A stretch of 64,000 nt of DNA from Candidatus Melainabacteria bacterium (GCA_016699165.1 CP064963.1:186001-250000); one strand, 5' to 3'; counted from the stretch's first letter, positions 34,370 to 44,223 are shown. Notes: generated by a model not told the origin, from the letters alone. Translations and numbers: made by a program.

Positions 34370-35299
34370 ATGCGAAGACCCATCTTGCTTGACCAGGGCG
34401 GTCATGTAGATGATTTACTAAGCACACTTCTCCTCTGGTTGTCGCCGGAGGTGGAATTGCAAGCTGTTGGAGTGACTAATGCAGGATGCTACGCAGATCT
34501 TGCTTATGAAACAACGCTTAAAATGGCTACCTATCTTAATTTAGAGGGTCCCGAAATTGCTGTAAGCAATGAAGAGGTACCCAATCCTTTTCCCGTCAAT
34601 TGGCGAGACGATAGTGTTGTCATTAATGAGCTGCCATTGTTTGAAGATATCGCGCTTAAGCGTCGTTATCAAACCGAAAGACCAAGACGCAGCGATATCG
34701 TATTTAGTGACTGTTTAAAAGCCTCTAGAGTACCTGTCACCATCGTTGCCACTGCACCACTAACTAATCTGGCAAAGGTGTTTCGCCAAAATCCTGAGCT
34801 TGAAGAAAAAGTAAAAGAAATATACATCATGGGTGGTGCCCTCAAAGTTGAAGGCAACGTAGAGCTTGACGAAACTGACGGCAGCGCCGAATGGAATACT
34901 TATGCAGATCCGTACTCTTTCAAAGCAATATTGAACAGTAAAATTCCAATCAAATTGCATTCGCTAGATTTGACCAACAATTTGCCTGTCACTGAAGATT
35001 TTCTCAAACGCTTAGAAGAACAATCAGTCAAATCGAAAGCATCGAAACTGGCATCGCGTCTATGGCAACTGGTGAGTGGAAAAGGGTTTCAATATTATTT
35101 TTGGGACACCAGCACCGCTGCTGCAATCATCGAACCTTCCCTTTTCAAATATAAAACTGTAAAAATCGATGTCACCACAGATGGGGTCAGTCGAGGAAAA
35201 GTTTCGACTGGTTTATTTGGTCATAAAGTTCAATTAGCTAGTTCGGTTGAAAAGAGTTCGGTCGAAAATCTAATTCTGTCGATCTTCTCCATGGTTTAA
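34370..35299 (+). CDS. Nucleoside hydrolase-like protein with altered metal site
   Basis: 309 aa of the inosine-uridine nucleoside hydrolase fold. The N-terminal motif is LLDQGGHVDDL where the family has DxDxxxDD: the second Asp is Gly. Other motifs are kept: MGGALKVEGNV (~residue 160), SAEWNTYADPYSFKAIL (~178-195), HSLDLTN and the C-terminal WDTSTAAAII Asp. The missing Asp is a calcium ligand and proposed general base in characterised enzymes, so the activity may be changed or lost. Confidence 0.8.
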   Translation: MRRPILLDQGGHVDDLLSTLLLWLSPEVELQAVGVTNAGCYADLAYETTLKMATYLNLEGPEIAVSNEEVPNPFPVNWRDDSVVINELPLFEDIALKRRYQTERPRRSDIVFSDCLKASRVPVTIVATAPLTNLAKVFRQNPELEEKVKEIYIMGGALKVEGNVELDETDGSAEWNTYADPYSFKAILNSKIPIKLHSLDLTNNLPVTEDFLKRLEEQSVKSKASKLASRLWQLVSGKGFQYYFWDTSTAAAIIEPSLFKYKTVKIDVTTDGVSRGKVSTGLFGHKVQLASSVEKSSVENLILSIFSMV

Positions 35300-35389
35300 C
35301 GGTATAGAGCCCTAAACTAGTTTCAAATCTATATAACGATGGCATTAAAGCTTTAAGACTTCTTTTAATGGAGATTAAACCGGAGCTTT

Positions 35390-36541
35390 ATGCCATCTTT
35401 CCTGCCAAAATCGGCTTTTCTGGCTTTGAGCGTGTTGCTTGGCTTGAGCGTCCAGAATCCAGTTTGGGCAAAGCTTTCGAGCTCTCAATTGACCACTTTG
35501 CTTCGAGCCAATGCTAAAGCACGGGTGAGTAACATTAATATCCTGGGCGATGGTCCACTGGTCACGGTTGTGGCGGACAAGAATGCCAATGCGTCTGACA
35601 AAGAGCTTAAAATCGACGCTATTTTTCTGGGTAAAACCTTGCTCGATAATGCGCCCGGGCAAGTGACCGATATTAAGGTGGTTTTTTCTCAGCAAGACAA
35701 AGAAGGTCGATATATTCAGATTTCGTCGCAGCAGATCAAAGATTTCGGATCTGGCAAAATTGAGCCAGACAAATTTTTGGCCTCAATTTATCTGGTACCA
35801 GTTGCTGGCGAGCAAACTCCAGATGTTGTGCAAGGTCCTCAATTCGAAAGACGTTTGTTAGTCTGGAAGCGAATTGATCATTTAAGAAAAATGGGTACTG
35901 GTGTACGTCCATTTCAAAATGCTTTTAAGGACGTGGAAACTCAGGCGGCTTCAGGCAAAACAGATGACTTGAGCGAAAAAATATCAAATCTTGAGCGCAC
36001 GTTGAGTCAGCAAGAAAATATTTTACAGGAAGCGAAGCGAATTGCTCGTGGCAAAGGAATTGTTTCAGCATCTGGAGGCAAATCGTTTGGCACGGCCCAG
36101 GCAATCAAAAGCGATTCTGGCTCTGTAAATGCAAATCAGCCACAAGCTGGCGTTGATAGCAACTATATCCCGAAAGAAGCAAATCAAATAAAAGCTGCTT
36201 TCAATCAAAAATCAGACACTCTTGTGCGTCAAGTTGAGATGAAAGATCGTACTAAAGGACAGTCATTGCGATCTTTGAGAGTCACTATCAATTCTCTCTT
36301 TACTCAAGGAAAGCAAGCTGAAGCATTTAGAAGTATTCGTGAGTTTCAAACTATCGTTTATCAAACTGTCGGGGTAGATTTGATGGCACCAGATGGTGGG
36401 CATCAAGGTCAAGGAGGAGGACCTCAAGGTGGTGGTCCTATGGGTGGTGGCAACAATGGTTTTGGCGGTGGACCGCCTGGTGGTGGACCTCCTAATGGTG
36501 GACCTCCTAATGGTGGACCACAAAACGGACCTCCATTTTAG
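35390..36541 (+). CDS. Exported protein with Gly/Pro-rich tail
   Basis: 383 aa, signal peptide ALSVLLGLSVQNPVWAK. The middle has a coiled-coil stretch (SEKISNLERTLSQQENILQEAKRIA, ~residues 198-222) and the last ~45 residues are repeats of GGPPNGG. No family recognised. It ends 14 bp before the kinase gene and is probably co-transcribed. A similar tail is found in the convergent YHYH gene on the other side of the kinase. Confidence 0.6.
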   Translation: MPSFLPKSAFLALSVLLGLSVQNPVWAKLSSSQLTTLLRANAKARVSNINILGDGPLVTVVADKNANASDKELKIDAIFLGKTLLDNAPGQVTDIKVVFSQQDKEGRYIQISSQQIKDFGSGKIEPDKFLASIYLVPVAGEQTPDVVQGPQFERRLLVWKRIDHLRKMGTGVRPFQNAFKDVETQAASGKTDDLSEKISNLERTLSQQENILQEAKRIARGKGIVSASGGKSFGTAQAIKSDSGSVNANQPQAGVDSNYIPKEANQIKAAFNQKSDTLVRQVEMKDRTKGQSLRSLRVTINSLFTQGKQAEAFRSIREFQTIVYQTVGVDLMAPDGGHQGQGGGPQGGGPMGGGNNGFGGGPPGGGPPNGGPPNGGPQNGPPF

Positions 36542-36555
36542 TTCGTAAATTAAAA

Positions 36556-38253
36556 ATGCAAGACAGTCAAGAACCTGAAAAAAATACAAGCCCAAGCTTA
36601 AGTGGTGCAAGAAGTCGCGATCCGATGGTCGGCACCACCTTGGACGATCGTTATTACATTGAAGAAATTCTTGGCACAGGTGGAATGAGTGTCGTTTATA
36701 AAGCAGTTCAGTTAACTATCGACAGACACGTCGCTGTTAAAACAATCAAGTTGCAAGTTGATTCAAAGCCGGTTTACCGCGAGCGTTTTTTGCGCGAAAT
36801 TAGAAGTCTTTGTGCGCTTAGTCATCCAAATGTTGTCACCGTATATGATTGTGTTATTGGTGATGACGATCAACCATATGTAGTGATGGATTACTTGCGC
36901 GGCAAGAGTCTCGACAAATTAATCCAGGACGACGGACCACTCGATTTAGAGCGTTTTGCGCGCATCAGTGTTCAGGTTTGCAGCGCATTGGATCACGCAC
37001 ACAAGAAAGGGATTGTGCACCGCGACGTGAAGCCCGGCAACATTGTTTTGATGGACGAAGAAATGGACTTCGTTAAGGTAGTTGATTTTGGTCTTGCCAA
37101 ACTTGGAGACGATGGACGCAAACTCACTAACTCAGGCGAACTTTGGGGTAGTCCACCCTATATAAGCCCGGAGCAGTGTATGGGTAAATCTGGCGATGCG
37201 CGCTCAGATATTTATTCTTTTGGCGCTGTCATGTACGAGATGTTGACAGGTAAAGATCCGTTTTATGATGCAATTTCGGTATTTGAATTAATTCAAAAGC
37301 ATGTTGGATCAAATCCCAGACCTTTTGTAGATGTGAATCATAAACTTGCAATTCCGGGCAAGGTGCAAGACATGGTTTTAAAAGCAATGGAAAAAGATCC
37401 AGAGCGAAGATATCAAAGTGCGCTTGCATTGCAACAGGGCATCATCGATGCATGTGCTCCCGACATTGGTCGCGAGTCGCGCGAATATCTTGTACACATG
37501 GCTAAACAAGCAAGTACAAGAGTGCCAAGCTCAGGTCAACAAGCAGAATATTTTCATAATGCTGCCGATTTGAACGCATCAGACATGAATTATCTTGCTC
37601 AAGCGCAAGCCGCGCCAGCTCCTGAGCTGCCAAAAGAAACAGCTAAGTGGTCACGTGCTGAGGCGGAAAATTTTGTGCCATCACTAAAAGATCCTGAAGT
37701 AAATGAGTCAGGACAAAAACGTGAAGTTTCAGTTTCAGAACTTAATGCCATTCAAGCCCCAGCACCATCAGTAGTACCATCGTCTATATCTGCGCCTTCA
37801 CCTTCACCTTCACCGATTGTATCGCATGCGCCTAGAACTTCTGACGCGGGACCTCCTGTCAAAGCCAATCTGAGTAGGCAAACAGGCGATGCGCCCGGAC
37901 GCGAGACAAACTATATGATTATTGGTTTGGTAGTTCTTGCTGTAATAGGTTTTTTGATTTTTCAACAATTCTCGGCAAGACAAAAAACAGCCGATGACTT
38001 GATCCAAACTCAAAGGGAAACTGGAACTTCAATAAAAACTCCAGACTCACAAACTACAAATGATGCCCCCACTGTAACTATACCTGTTCAAAGCAAACCC
38101 AAGCCAACTCCAAAACCAGTTAGACAAACTGTTCGCCAACCACGAAGACAAGAATCGACACGTGTGCAATCGCCACCAAGAGCAGTGGCACCAAAATCTG
38201 CTCCTAAAGGCAAACAAGACCCCTGGTCAACACTAGAAAATATGCGCGAATAG
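36556..38253 (+). CDS. Membrane-anchored Ser/Thr protein kinase (PknB-like)
   Basis: 565 aa. The Hanks-type kinase domain (~residues 30-295) has the glycine loop LGTGGMSVVYKA, catalytic Lys in VAVKTI, HRDVKPGNIVLM, DFGLAK and SPPYISPEQC. A juxtamembrane Pro/Ser-rich region leads to one transmembrane helix (MIIGLVVLAVIGFLIFQQF, ~454-472). The external tail is short, Lys/Arg/Pro-rich, with no PASTA repeats. All catalytic residues are present. It ends exactly one base before the convergent gene begins its stop codon. Confidence 0.92.
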   Translation: MQDSQEPEKNTSPSLSGARSRDPMVGTTLDDRYYIEEILGTGGMSVVYKAVQLTIDRHVAVKTIKLQVDSKPVYRERFLREIRSLCALSHPNVVTVYDCVIGDDDQPYVVMDYLRGKSLDKLIQDDGPLDLERFARISVQVCSALDHAHKKGIVHRDVKPGNIVLMDEEMDFVKVVDFGLAKLGDDGRKLTNSGELWGSPPYISPEQCMGKSGDARSDIYSFGAVMYEMLTGKDPFYDAISVFELIQKHVGSNPRPFVDVNHKLAIPGKVQDMVLKAMEKDPERRYQSALALQQGIIDACAPDIGRESREYLVHMAKQASTRVPSSGQQAEYFHNAADLNASDMNYLAQAQAAPAPELPKETAKWSRAEAENFVPSLKDPEVNESGQKREVSVSELNAIQAPAPSVVPSSISAPSPSPSPIVSHAPRTSDAGPPVKANLSRQTGDAPGRETNYMIIGLVVLAVIGFLIFQQFSARQKTADDLIQTQRETGTSIKTPDSQTTNDAPTVTIPVQSKPKPTPKPVRQTVRQPRRQESTRVQSPPRAVAPKSAPKGKQDPWSTLENMRE

Positions 38254-39456
38254 TTATTGAGGCGGATTGCCTTGCGGAGGAGGTCCACCAAAGTTTTGTG
38301 GACCTCCAAAAGGCGGTGGTCCACCATGCGGCGGTAGTCCATCGTGTGGAGGCGGACCTTGATGAAATGGCGGGCCATCCATATTTTGAGGACCACCAGG
38401 AGGACGAAATTGATCTTGCCCCGGTCGTCGGTCTTGATCTGGTCTTACTCCAGTTGTTGGTCTTTGTCCTGCTCGTTGTCCCGCTCCTTGTCCTGGTCGT
38501 TGTCTTTGACTGGGGTCGCCACCACGTCTTTTGAAACTTTCATCTGGAAAAGCCTTAAATCGCCTTGGAATATAGGGATAATCGCGCGTTATTACATAGT
38601 AGTAAGTGCCGTTAGGAAACTCTGGCGTCACGCCGCGTCTGCCATTGCATTCGTCTAAGTCGCCTGCATTTGCCACAAATTGATAATCTTGCACAAACGA
38701 TCCATCGGGAAAACCACCCGGACCGCCTTTTCTTGTGCCCTTCTTCAAACGATAACTCGATTTCAATTCTTGCAAATTAGACTTTGCATTAAACGCCTGG
38801 GTGTGCGCATAAGGTCCATAAATTGGAAAACCGTCGGCTGCCCAGCCAAGCAAAACTGGCTTGGTGAATTTGCTCAATTTGTTAATCAATCCAGTTGGCA
38901 GTCCATGATAGTGGTATGCGCCGTTTGGCTGTACATGCGCGTTGTTGGCGTCTATGCCAAGTTTCGCACCAAGATGCATTGCTTCATACTGAAAGCCTGA
39001 AGCGCGATTGTTATTCCAAAATTCATTTGCGCCCGGATCAAAAGGCACGCCGTTTATCGCCACACCAAAAGGGTACATGCCCCCTTCAATAGATGAGCCT
39101 GATTCTTTTGGTCTAAGAGGCATTCGAAATGTATACGATTGCTCAGACATTGTGTTTGGGTTGCCAGCGTTTGGAAATGCGCCGGTAGAATGGTCAGGCA
39201 TGCCGTTTGAGCGAATGATACGAAAAATGCCCTGCTCGTAAATCTGGACATTGGTGGTCGCGGCGTTTGCTGGCTCCAGCGCCAGTTCGAGCCACTTCCA
39301 GGGGTCTATTGTTTTCTTGCTTGCTTTGACCTTTTTCTTTTGGGACACTTTCTTTTGATGGTCATGCTCAAAGTGTGCCAATGCAGGTGATGCATCCAAA
39401 ATTGCCACGGTTTGAATCAAAGCGAAAATCAAAAGACCAAGACAGAAAAATTTCAA
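38254..39456 (-). CDS. Exported YHYH-domain protein
   Basis: 400 aa, signal peptide CLGLLIFALIQTVAILDASPALA. The YHYH domain is recognised by NGAYHYHGLPTGLI (~residue 205), GWAADGFPIYGPYA (~223) and LDECNGRRGVTPEFPNGTYYYVIT (~268 on). The family is exported and of unknown function, often predicted to bind metal. The last ~75 residues are His/Gly/Pro repeats (GPPPHDGLPPHGGPPPFGG). No room for a terminator is left between it and the kinase gene. Confidence 0.82.
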   Translation of the reverse strand: MKFFCLGLLIFALIQTVAILDASPALAHFEHDHQKKVSQKKKVKASKKTIDPWKWLELALEPANAATTNVQIYEQGIFRIIRSNGMPDHSTGAFPNAGNPNTMSEQSYTFRMPLRPKESGSSIEGGMYPFGVAINGVPFDPGANEFWNNNRASGFQYEAMHLGAKLGIDANNAHVQPNGAYHYHGLPTGLINKLSKFTKPVLLGWAADGFPIYGPYAHTQAFNAKSNLQELKSSYRLKKGTRKGGPGGFPDGSFVQDYQFVANAGDLDECNGRRGVTPEFPNGTYYYVITRDYPYIPRRFKAFPDESFKRRGGDPSQRQRPGQGAGQRAGQRPTTGVRPDQDRRPGQDQFRPPGGPQNMDGPPFHQGPPPHDGLPPHGGPPPFGGPQNFGGPPPQGNPPQ

Positions 39457-39515
39457 GTGAACCTCTAAGTTATTAGGGTCTTAAAGTGTATAAAATTAAG
39501 ACTGAGGATTAAATA

Positions 39516-40847
39516 GTGTTTGCCAAAAGACTTCGCTCTATCATCTTTTGCTCAGTAGGCTCGATAGCCGCAGCGGTGCTCGTTTTGAACTGGGCGTCAG
39601 TCAGTAATGCTATCGCTCAGCCCAATAACGATACTACCTCAAGATGTAAAGAGATTGCCCGGCAGTTGAGTATCGGCAAATTCGACCAGGCAGTCAAGGG
39701 ATTCTCCAAAAGTCTTTCATCGCGAGTTAATGCCAAAGCGTTGCAAGAAAAGTGGAGTGAGCTAGAACATAAATACGGACAATTCAAACAAAGTCGCGAG
39801 CCCATAGCGCAAGTGTTAGGCAAACTTGGAACCGTCACTGTGCCCATGCAATTTGAGCATGCGCTTATAAATTTGAATATTCTTCTCGACTACAAAAATG
39901 AAATCATTGGATTCGCTTTTAATCAGGACAGCCAAGATTCGGTGGGTGAAACTGCCCTTGAAGTGAAGTCGGGTGAGTACGCTCTCGATGCACTGTATAC
40001 GGTGCCAAAAGGTTCAAATCTATTTCCAGTAGTGGTGCTCGTGCATGGCTCTGGTCCTCAAGATAAAGACGAAACGATTGGACCAAACAGACCTTTTCGC
40101 GACCTTGCATTTGGGCTTGCAGCTAGAGGTGTTGGTTGTTTGCGTTACGATAAACGCACACTGCAATATCCTAAAAAAGTGAATCTTAAAAATATCACGG
40201 TGCAGGAAGAAACGATTGACGATGCGATAAATGCTGCACGACAAGCTATGACTTTGCCAGGTGCTGATAAAAGCAAGATTTTTGTTTTGGGTCACAGTCT
40301 TGGCGGTTATTTAGTGCCGCGTATAGCTCAAAGACTTACTGATGCTCATGGTTTCATTGTTTTAGCAGGCAATGCTCGCCCACTTGAAGATTTGCTTTTA
40401 GATCAAATAACGTATGTGTCTTCGTTGAAGAAAGAAAAAGATTCAAGCCATGAGTCTAAGATGGAGCGCTTGAAACAGCAAGTAGCTCTAGTTAAAAGTG
40501 ACAAGCTCACTCAAGAAACTGATACCACTTCGCTTCCCTTTGGCATTCCTGCATCTTACTGGATCGATTTGAAAAATTATAATCCGGTGGAAGTTGCATC
40601 GTCATTGCCGCAGCCCATAATGGTCTTGCAAGGCGGGCGCGATTATCAAGTCACACAAGATGGTGACTTCAATCTCTGGAGGGAGAAGCTTGAATCAAAC
40701 GAAAAAAATGTACTCAAACTTTATCCCGATTTGAATCATTTATTTATCGTAGGCGAAGGCACTGCCGTGCCTGAAGAATATTTTTTCAAACCTGGTCATG
40801 TTGATGATCAAGTGCTCGACGACATTAGTGAGTTTGTTAAAAAATGA
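39516..40847 (+). CDS. Exported alpha/beta hydrolase with DUF3887-like N-domain
   Basis: 443 aa. Start GTG 39516 is supported by GAGGA 7 nt upstream. A signal peptide (FCSVGSIAAAVLVLNWASVSNAIAQ) is followed by a helical region (AKGFSKSLSSRVNAKALQEKW, ~residues 55-110) as in DUF3887. The hydrolase domain has HGSGPQDKDE (oxyanion side), nucleophile VLGHSLGGYL (~residue 260), QGGRDYQV (Asp) and LNHLF (His). Probably an esterase or peptidase of the envelope; substrate unknown. Confidence 0.82.
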   Translation: MFAKRLRSIIFCSVGSIAAAVLVLNWASVSNAIAQPNNDTTSRCKEIARQLSIGKFDQAVKGFSKSLSSRVNAKALQEKWSELEHKYGQFKQSREPIAQVLGKLGTVTVPMQFEHALINLNILLDYKNEIIGFAFNQDSQDSVGETALEVKSGEYALDALYTVPKGSNLFPVVVLVHGSGPQDKDETIGPNRPFRDLAFGLAARGVGCLRYDKRTLQYPKKVNLKNITVQEETIDDAINAARQAMTLPGADKSKIFVLGHSLGGYLVPRIAQRLTDAHGFIVLAGNARPLEDLLLDQITYVSSLKKEKDSSHESKMERLKQQVALVKSDKLTQETDTTSLPFGIPASYWIDLKNYNPVEVASSLPQPIMVLQGGRDYQVTQDGDFNLWREKLESNEKNVLKLYPDLNHLFIVGEGTAVPEEYFFKPGHVDDQVLDDISEFVKK

Positions 40848-40857
40848 GGATGTAAAA

Positions 40858-41154
40858 ATGAAGTTCATGCTGGTTGGTCGCGATGGCGCAGATGCTCAAG
40901 CTCTTGATAGAAGAATGGCTGCACGCCAGGCTCATATCGAGATGTGCGACAAAATGAAAGCGCAAGGAACACTCAGTTATGCAGCAGCAATTTTAGACGA
41001 TAGCGAAAAAATGATCGGATCTATTTTGATCTGTGATTTTCCAACAAGACAAGATCTGGACAATCATTTAAAAGAAGAGCCTTACGTCAAAGGCGATGTT
41101 TGGCGCGATATCGAAATCAAGACTATTAAACCTGGTGCAGCTTTTGCTAACTAA
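40858..41154 (+). CDS. YCII-related small protein
   Basis: 98 aa. ATG 40858 has GAGGA at 7 nt. The ferredoxin-like YCII fold is suggested by FMLVGRDGADAQALDRRMAAR, HIEMCDKMKAQGTL, GSILICDFPTRQDLDNHLKEEPYVKGDVW and EIKTIK. Family members are small enzymes or ligand-binding proteins. Its 3' end overlaps the convergent lipoprotein gene by 4 bp. Confidence 0.8.
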   Translation: MKFMLVGRDGADAQALDRRMAARQAHIEMCDKMKAQGTLSYAAAILDDSEKMIGSILICDFPTRQDLDNHLKEEPYVKGDVWRDIEIKTIKPGAAFAN

Positions 41155-41591
41155 GGTTTTTGTTCTACAGTAGCCTTAGAATCTAAATAATCGGCTAGTT
41201 TACGCAATTTAGATGGTGCATTTTCATACGACCAGGTCACTTTCTTGGTGATTGAGCCAGTGCAAAGCGAAATAGTTCTGCAAGGTCCACCATCTGTGAT
41301 AGACAGATCTTTTTCGTTGACGTTTAAAATATTTGATTCATTCACAAGCGATCGCACTTTGGTATTATCGGTGGGGCTCAGATCTTCGCTACGCAGAAAA
41401 TAAGTCTTGCGTGTGTATCTGTTTGGCAAGCCGCAAAAATAAGTGTAATCGATTTTAAAATGCTTGTCGTCAGCGATTGATTTTGACTGGTTAGAACTTG
41501 AGTCCTGTGCGCATGTGGACAGACAAGTCAAAAACAGAGCGCTTACAAGAAAAGTTTTTACGTTTCTAAATTTTGTCCACGCTTTTTTCAT
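41151..41591 (-). CDS. Putative lipoprotein
   Basis: 146 aa from ATG 41591, which has AGGAAG 7 nt upstream. An in-frame start 28 codons earlier would place the signal peptide internally, so I reject it. The lipobox is LSTC in FLVSALFLTCLSTCAQ. The mature domain (~110 aa) is beta-rich with two more Cys (YFCGLPNR and GPCRTISLC) and has no recognised family. Confidence 0.7.
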   Translation of the reverse strand: MKKAWTKFRNVKTFLVSALFLTCLSTCAQDSSSNQSKSIADDKHFKIDYTYFCGLPNRYTRKTYFLRSEDLSPTDNTKVRSLVNESNILNVNEKDLSITDGGPCRTISLCTGSITKKVTWSYENAPSKLRKLADYLDSKATVEQKP

Positions 41592-41683
41592 TGTCCGGCT
41601 TCCTGGTCCGAAATTAAACTTAGATTGCCCACCTTGATTTGACGTATGGCGAGGTTTATTTAGGAGGAAAGGCAAAGTTTGCT

Positions 41684-43381
41684 TCAGCGACGCCCAAACA
41701 TGCGCTCATGGGCGGCTCTTGCCCCTTCCATCTGTAGTCTATTGCGCGATTGTTGGTCTCTGAAATCTTGGTCGAATTTGCGTCTTCGAGCCTCAAAATT
41801 GGTTTGAAACTCTTCATGGCGTTTTTTCGCTTCCTGAACGGCTAACTCGTTATGGGGTGTTTCGCGATGAACTGCCACTGAATTTATAAACTCACTGACT
41901 ATCGGCGATGACAGCCATTCTTTAGACCCCGCCGAACCCACAATATAAAGATAACGTCCGACCATAAAATAGCGAAAACGCGCCATCAATTTTGCATTAC
42001 CCTGAACTTTCGCGACTTCGACTTGGAGACCTGGATATACACCCTGGTAATTAAATGAGTGTCGTGCTATTTCTGTGCCTTTGATAGATTTGGCAACGCC
42101 GGCGGAAATCAAGTTGAGCACCTGCTTTTGAGCGGTAAGTGGCAGCTGCTTAGGCATTATGGCGTAGGAAATATTTAAGGTGCCATGCGCTTCTGTATAT
42201 TGGTAATCTACCAAGCGCATGCCGTTTTCATTTTTGCATTTAACCTCAGGCGTTCCCGGCATCAATACCGAAAATCTGCCTTCAGTAAAATGAAGTTTAG
42301 ACATTTTAGATGCTGAGGTCATTTTGAATTTATCGGTGTTTTTTGTATCCGATTTATTAATGACCGAATCGAGATCGATTGCACGCGAACTTGCTGAACT
42401 CGCCAATTTGGTGCTTGAGCGCATCTGCTCAATTGTAAATCCTTGTTCCTTTAAGTGCTCTAGTACCGATTCTTCACCAGCAAGATGAGCTGCGCCAATT
42501 GCCACAAAATGAGGACCAGGAACAGTAAGCAAAAGCAATAACTTAGAAGTCATTGATTGATTGCGTTCTTCATAAATTTTGCGCTGCACTGATTTCAATT
42601 CGCTGTCGCTTTCCGCTTCTTGATTAGTTAATTTGGCGATAGAGTCAGCATCGCCATCGCGCCAACACTCTTCGATGAGCTTTAAGGTTGCAGCATTATT
42701 TTTTAACTGCAAAAGTGAAATGCGCAGCATTTTGTCCTGCGCGTCCATTGGAAAACCGCCAAGCAATTTAAGCTGCGATTCAACTGATTCGAGTTGAGAA
42801 ACTGCTTTATTTTGCTCTTTGGCTTTTTTCAAAAAGTGGCGGTCAATTCCTAATTCGGACTTCAGTCCTTCGCGTTTCATAATTGAGGCATTGACGTAAC
42901 TGGCTAGGAACCAGGGTTTCCAGCTTTCATAAAGACTGCTAGATTCGCCGGCCCATTTTAAATAGTCGCTTAAGGCCGATTTTGTGGAATCTGTTAAATG
43001 ATTTGACAATTTGTCTGGAGGCGAAAAAAGCATTAAGGACTTCAAGCCTTGATTCAACTTGCTCTGGTCAACTTCATCTATTCGAGCTTCTACAATCAGG
43101 TGCTTGCTTTGAGTAAAAGCGTCTTCCATTTCTTTGGGCAATGGATAAAGGCTACTCATCGCAAAATGCATCGTGCCCAATAAGTAAATAGTGGTATTAC
43201 CTCTAGTGGCTTTCCAGAGATATAACTTGGCATTCTCTTTCGCTTTTGGCAGGGGTTCCAATGCAGTAGCATTTTGAACTGGTGCGTCTTTATTTTCCTC
43301 GCCATAAGCGCAGGAAAACGAGTTCGGGGCGAAAAGTGAAATGCCCAAGGCGACAGATAAGACTCTGGTTCTTATATTCAT
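41684..43381 (-). CDS. Exported TraB/GumN-family protein with extra C-terminal domain
   Basis: 565 aa, signal peptide SVALGISLFAPNSFSCAYG. The TraB/GumN fold occupies ~residues 45-325: IYLLGTMHFAMSSLYPLP, HLIVEARIDE, and HFVAIGAAHLAGEESVLEHL near its end. The following ~240 residues are an unassigned domain (FTEGRFSVLMPGTPEVKCK...) and a coiled, charged tail (VQEAKKRHEEFQTNFEARRRKF). GumN-type proteins are predicted metalloproteases; activity is unproven. Confidence 0.8.
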   Translation of the reverse strand: MNIRTRVLSVALGISLFAPNSFSCAYGEENKDAPVQNATALEPLPKAKENAKLYLWKATRGNTTIYLLGTMHFAMSSLYPLPKEMEDAFTQSKHLIVEARIDEVDQSKLNQGLKSLMLFSPPDKLSNHLTDSTKSALSDYLKWAGESSSLYESWKPWFLASYVNASIMKREGLKSELGIDRHFLKKAKEQNKAVSQLESVESQLKLLGGFPMDAQDKMLRISLLQLKNNAATLKLIEECWRDGDADSIAKLTNQEAESDSELKSVQRKIYEERNQSMTSKLLLLLTVPGPHFVAIGAAHLAGEESVLEHLKEQGFTIEQMRSSTKLASSASSRAIDLDSVINKSDTKNTDKFKMTSASKMSKLHFTEGRFSVLMPGTPEVKCKNENGMRLVDYQYTEAHGTLNISYAIMPKQLPLTAQKQVLNLISAGVAKSIKGTEIARHSFNYQGVYPGLQVEVAKVQGNAKLMARFRYFMVGRYLYIVGSAGSKEWLSSPIVSEFINSVAVHRETPHNELAVQEAKKRHEEFQTNFEARRRKFDQDFRDQQSRNRLQMEGARAAHERMFGRR

Positions 43382-43425
43382 GACTAACAGGATACCATAG
43401 TTAATATTTATGTTAATCTAGGTGC

Positions 43426-44223
43426 ATGGGCAATCTAATTCAATTAATCTGCGACTATGGACCTAACGACATGGCTTGGGCGGAGGTCACAGCCGCTTTC
43501 ATGGGGTCGCTCCCCGATGGATGGCACTTGCATTGCACCACTGTGCCGCCTTTTGACACTATCGCCACTGGATTTATAGTCAGTCAGCTTTGTGTCTTGA
43601 AACCGCCACTTAGACCAAGCAATTTATTTGTTTTTGCAAACACCGCTCCTCGAAAAGATAATTTAAAAGCCCGTGAGAATAATGAGGGTGAAGGTCTGCT
43701 TTATGGACGTCTTAAAAATGGGGTTCAACTTGTTGCGGTCAATAGTGGATTCTCAATGTCATTTGTCAAGGACGAAATAGAAGAATTATGGAGCACCACT
43801 GCAGAAGACGGTGGAAGTCAATTTAGATCTAGAGATTTCTTTCCATCTGTATTTGGAACTATTTTGAAAGGCGAGAAAAGTGATCTGGTGCACAAATTAG
43901 ATCCAAAAGAAGTAATACCAAATCCGCCATCACATTTAATAGGCTATATCGATTCATTTGGAAACATAAAAACTACTATTCGCTCAAGTGATGCTCAAAT
44001 AGCCAAGATGAGCCCAGGCGACAGAGTGAAAATTAGAATCGGTCGATTTATCCGGACAGCAACTGTAGCAACGGGAAGTTTTGCCATTTCAGAAGGCGAT
44101 CTTGCTTTTGCACCTGGTAGCTCAGGTGGTGACGATCGTTTTTGGGAAATATTTCAGCGCGGTGGTTCTGCTTCAAACGAATTTGGACATCCAACAAACG
44201 GCAGCACCATTTATTTCTTGTAA
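43426..44223 (+). CDS. SAM hydroxide adenosyltransferase (DUF62)
   Basis: 265 aa of the DUF62/fluorinase-related family, which converts S-adenosylmethionine to adenosine and methionine using hydroxide. Motifs: LICDYGPNDMAWAEVTAAF at the N-terminus, VPPFDTIATGF, FANTAPR, then the C-terminal beta-barrel domain with GYIDSFGNIKTTI and IGRFIRTATV. Divergent from the TraB/GumN gene with 44 bp between, and overlapping the convergent sugar dehydrogenase by 13 bp. Confidence 0.85.
   Translation: MGNLIQLICDYGPNDMAWAEVTAAFMGSLPDGWHLHCTTVPPFDTIATGFIVSQLCVLKPPLRPSNLFVFANTAPRKDNLKARENNEGEGLLYGRLKNGVQLVAVNSGFSMSFVKDEIEELWSTTAEDGGSQFRSRDFFPSVFGTILKGEKSDLVHKLDPKEVIPNPPSHLIGYIDSFGNIKTTIRSSDAQIAKMSPGDRVKIRIGRFIRTATVATGSFAISEGDLAFAPGSSGGDDRFWEIFQRGGSASNEFGHPTNGSTIYFL

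Noticed and set aside
36400..36540. Tandem GGTGGACCTCCTAAT-type DNA repeats
   Set aside because: Explained as the coding sequence of the Gly/Pro-rich tail of the 35390-36541 protein.
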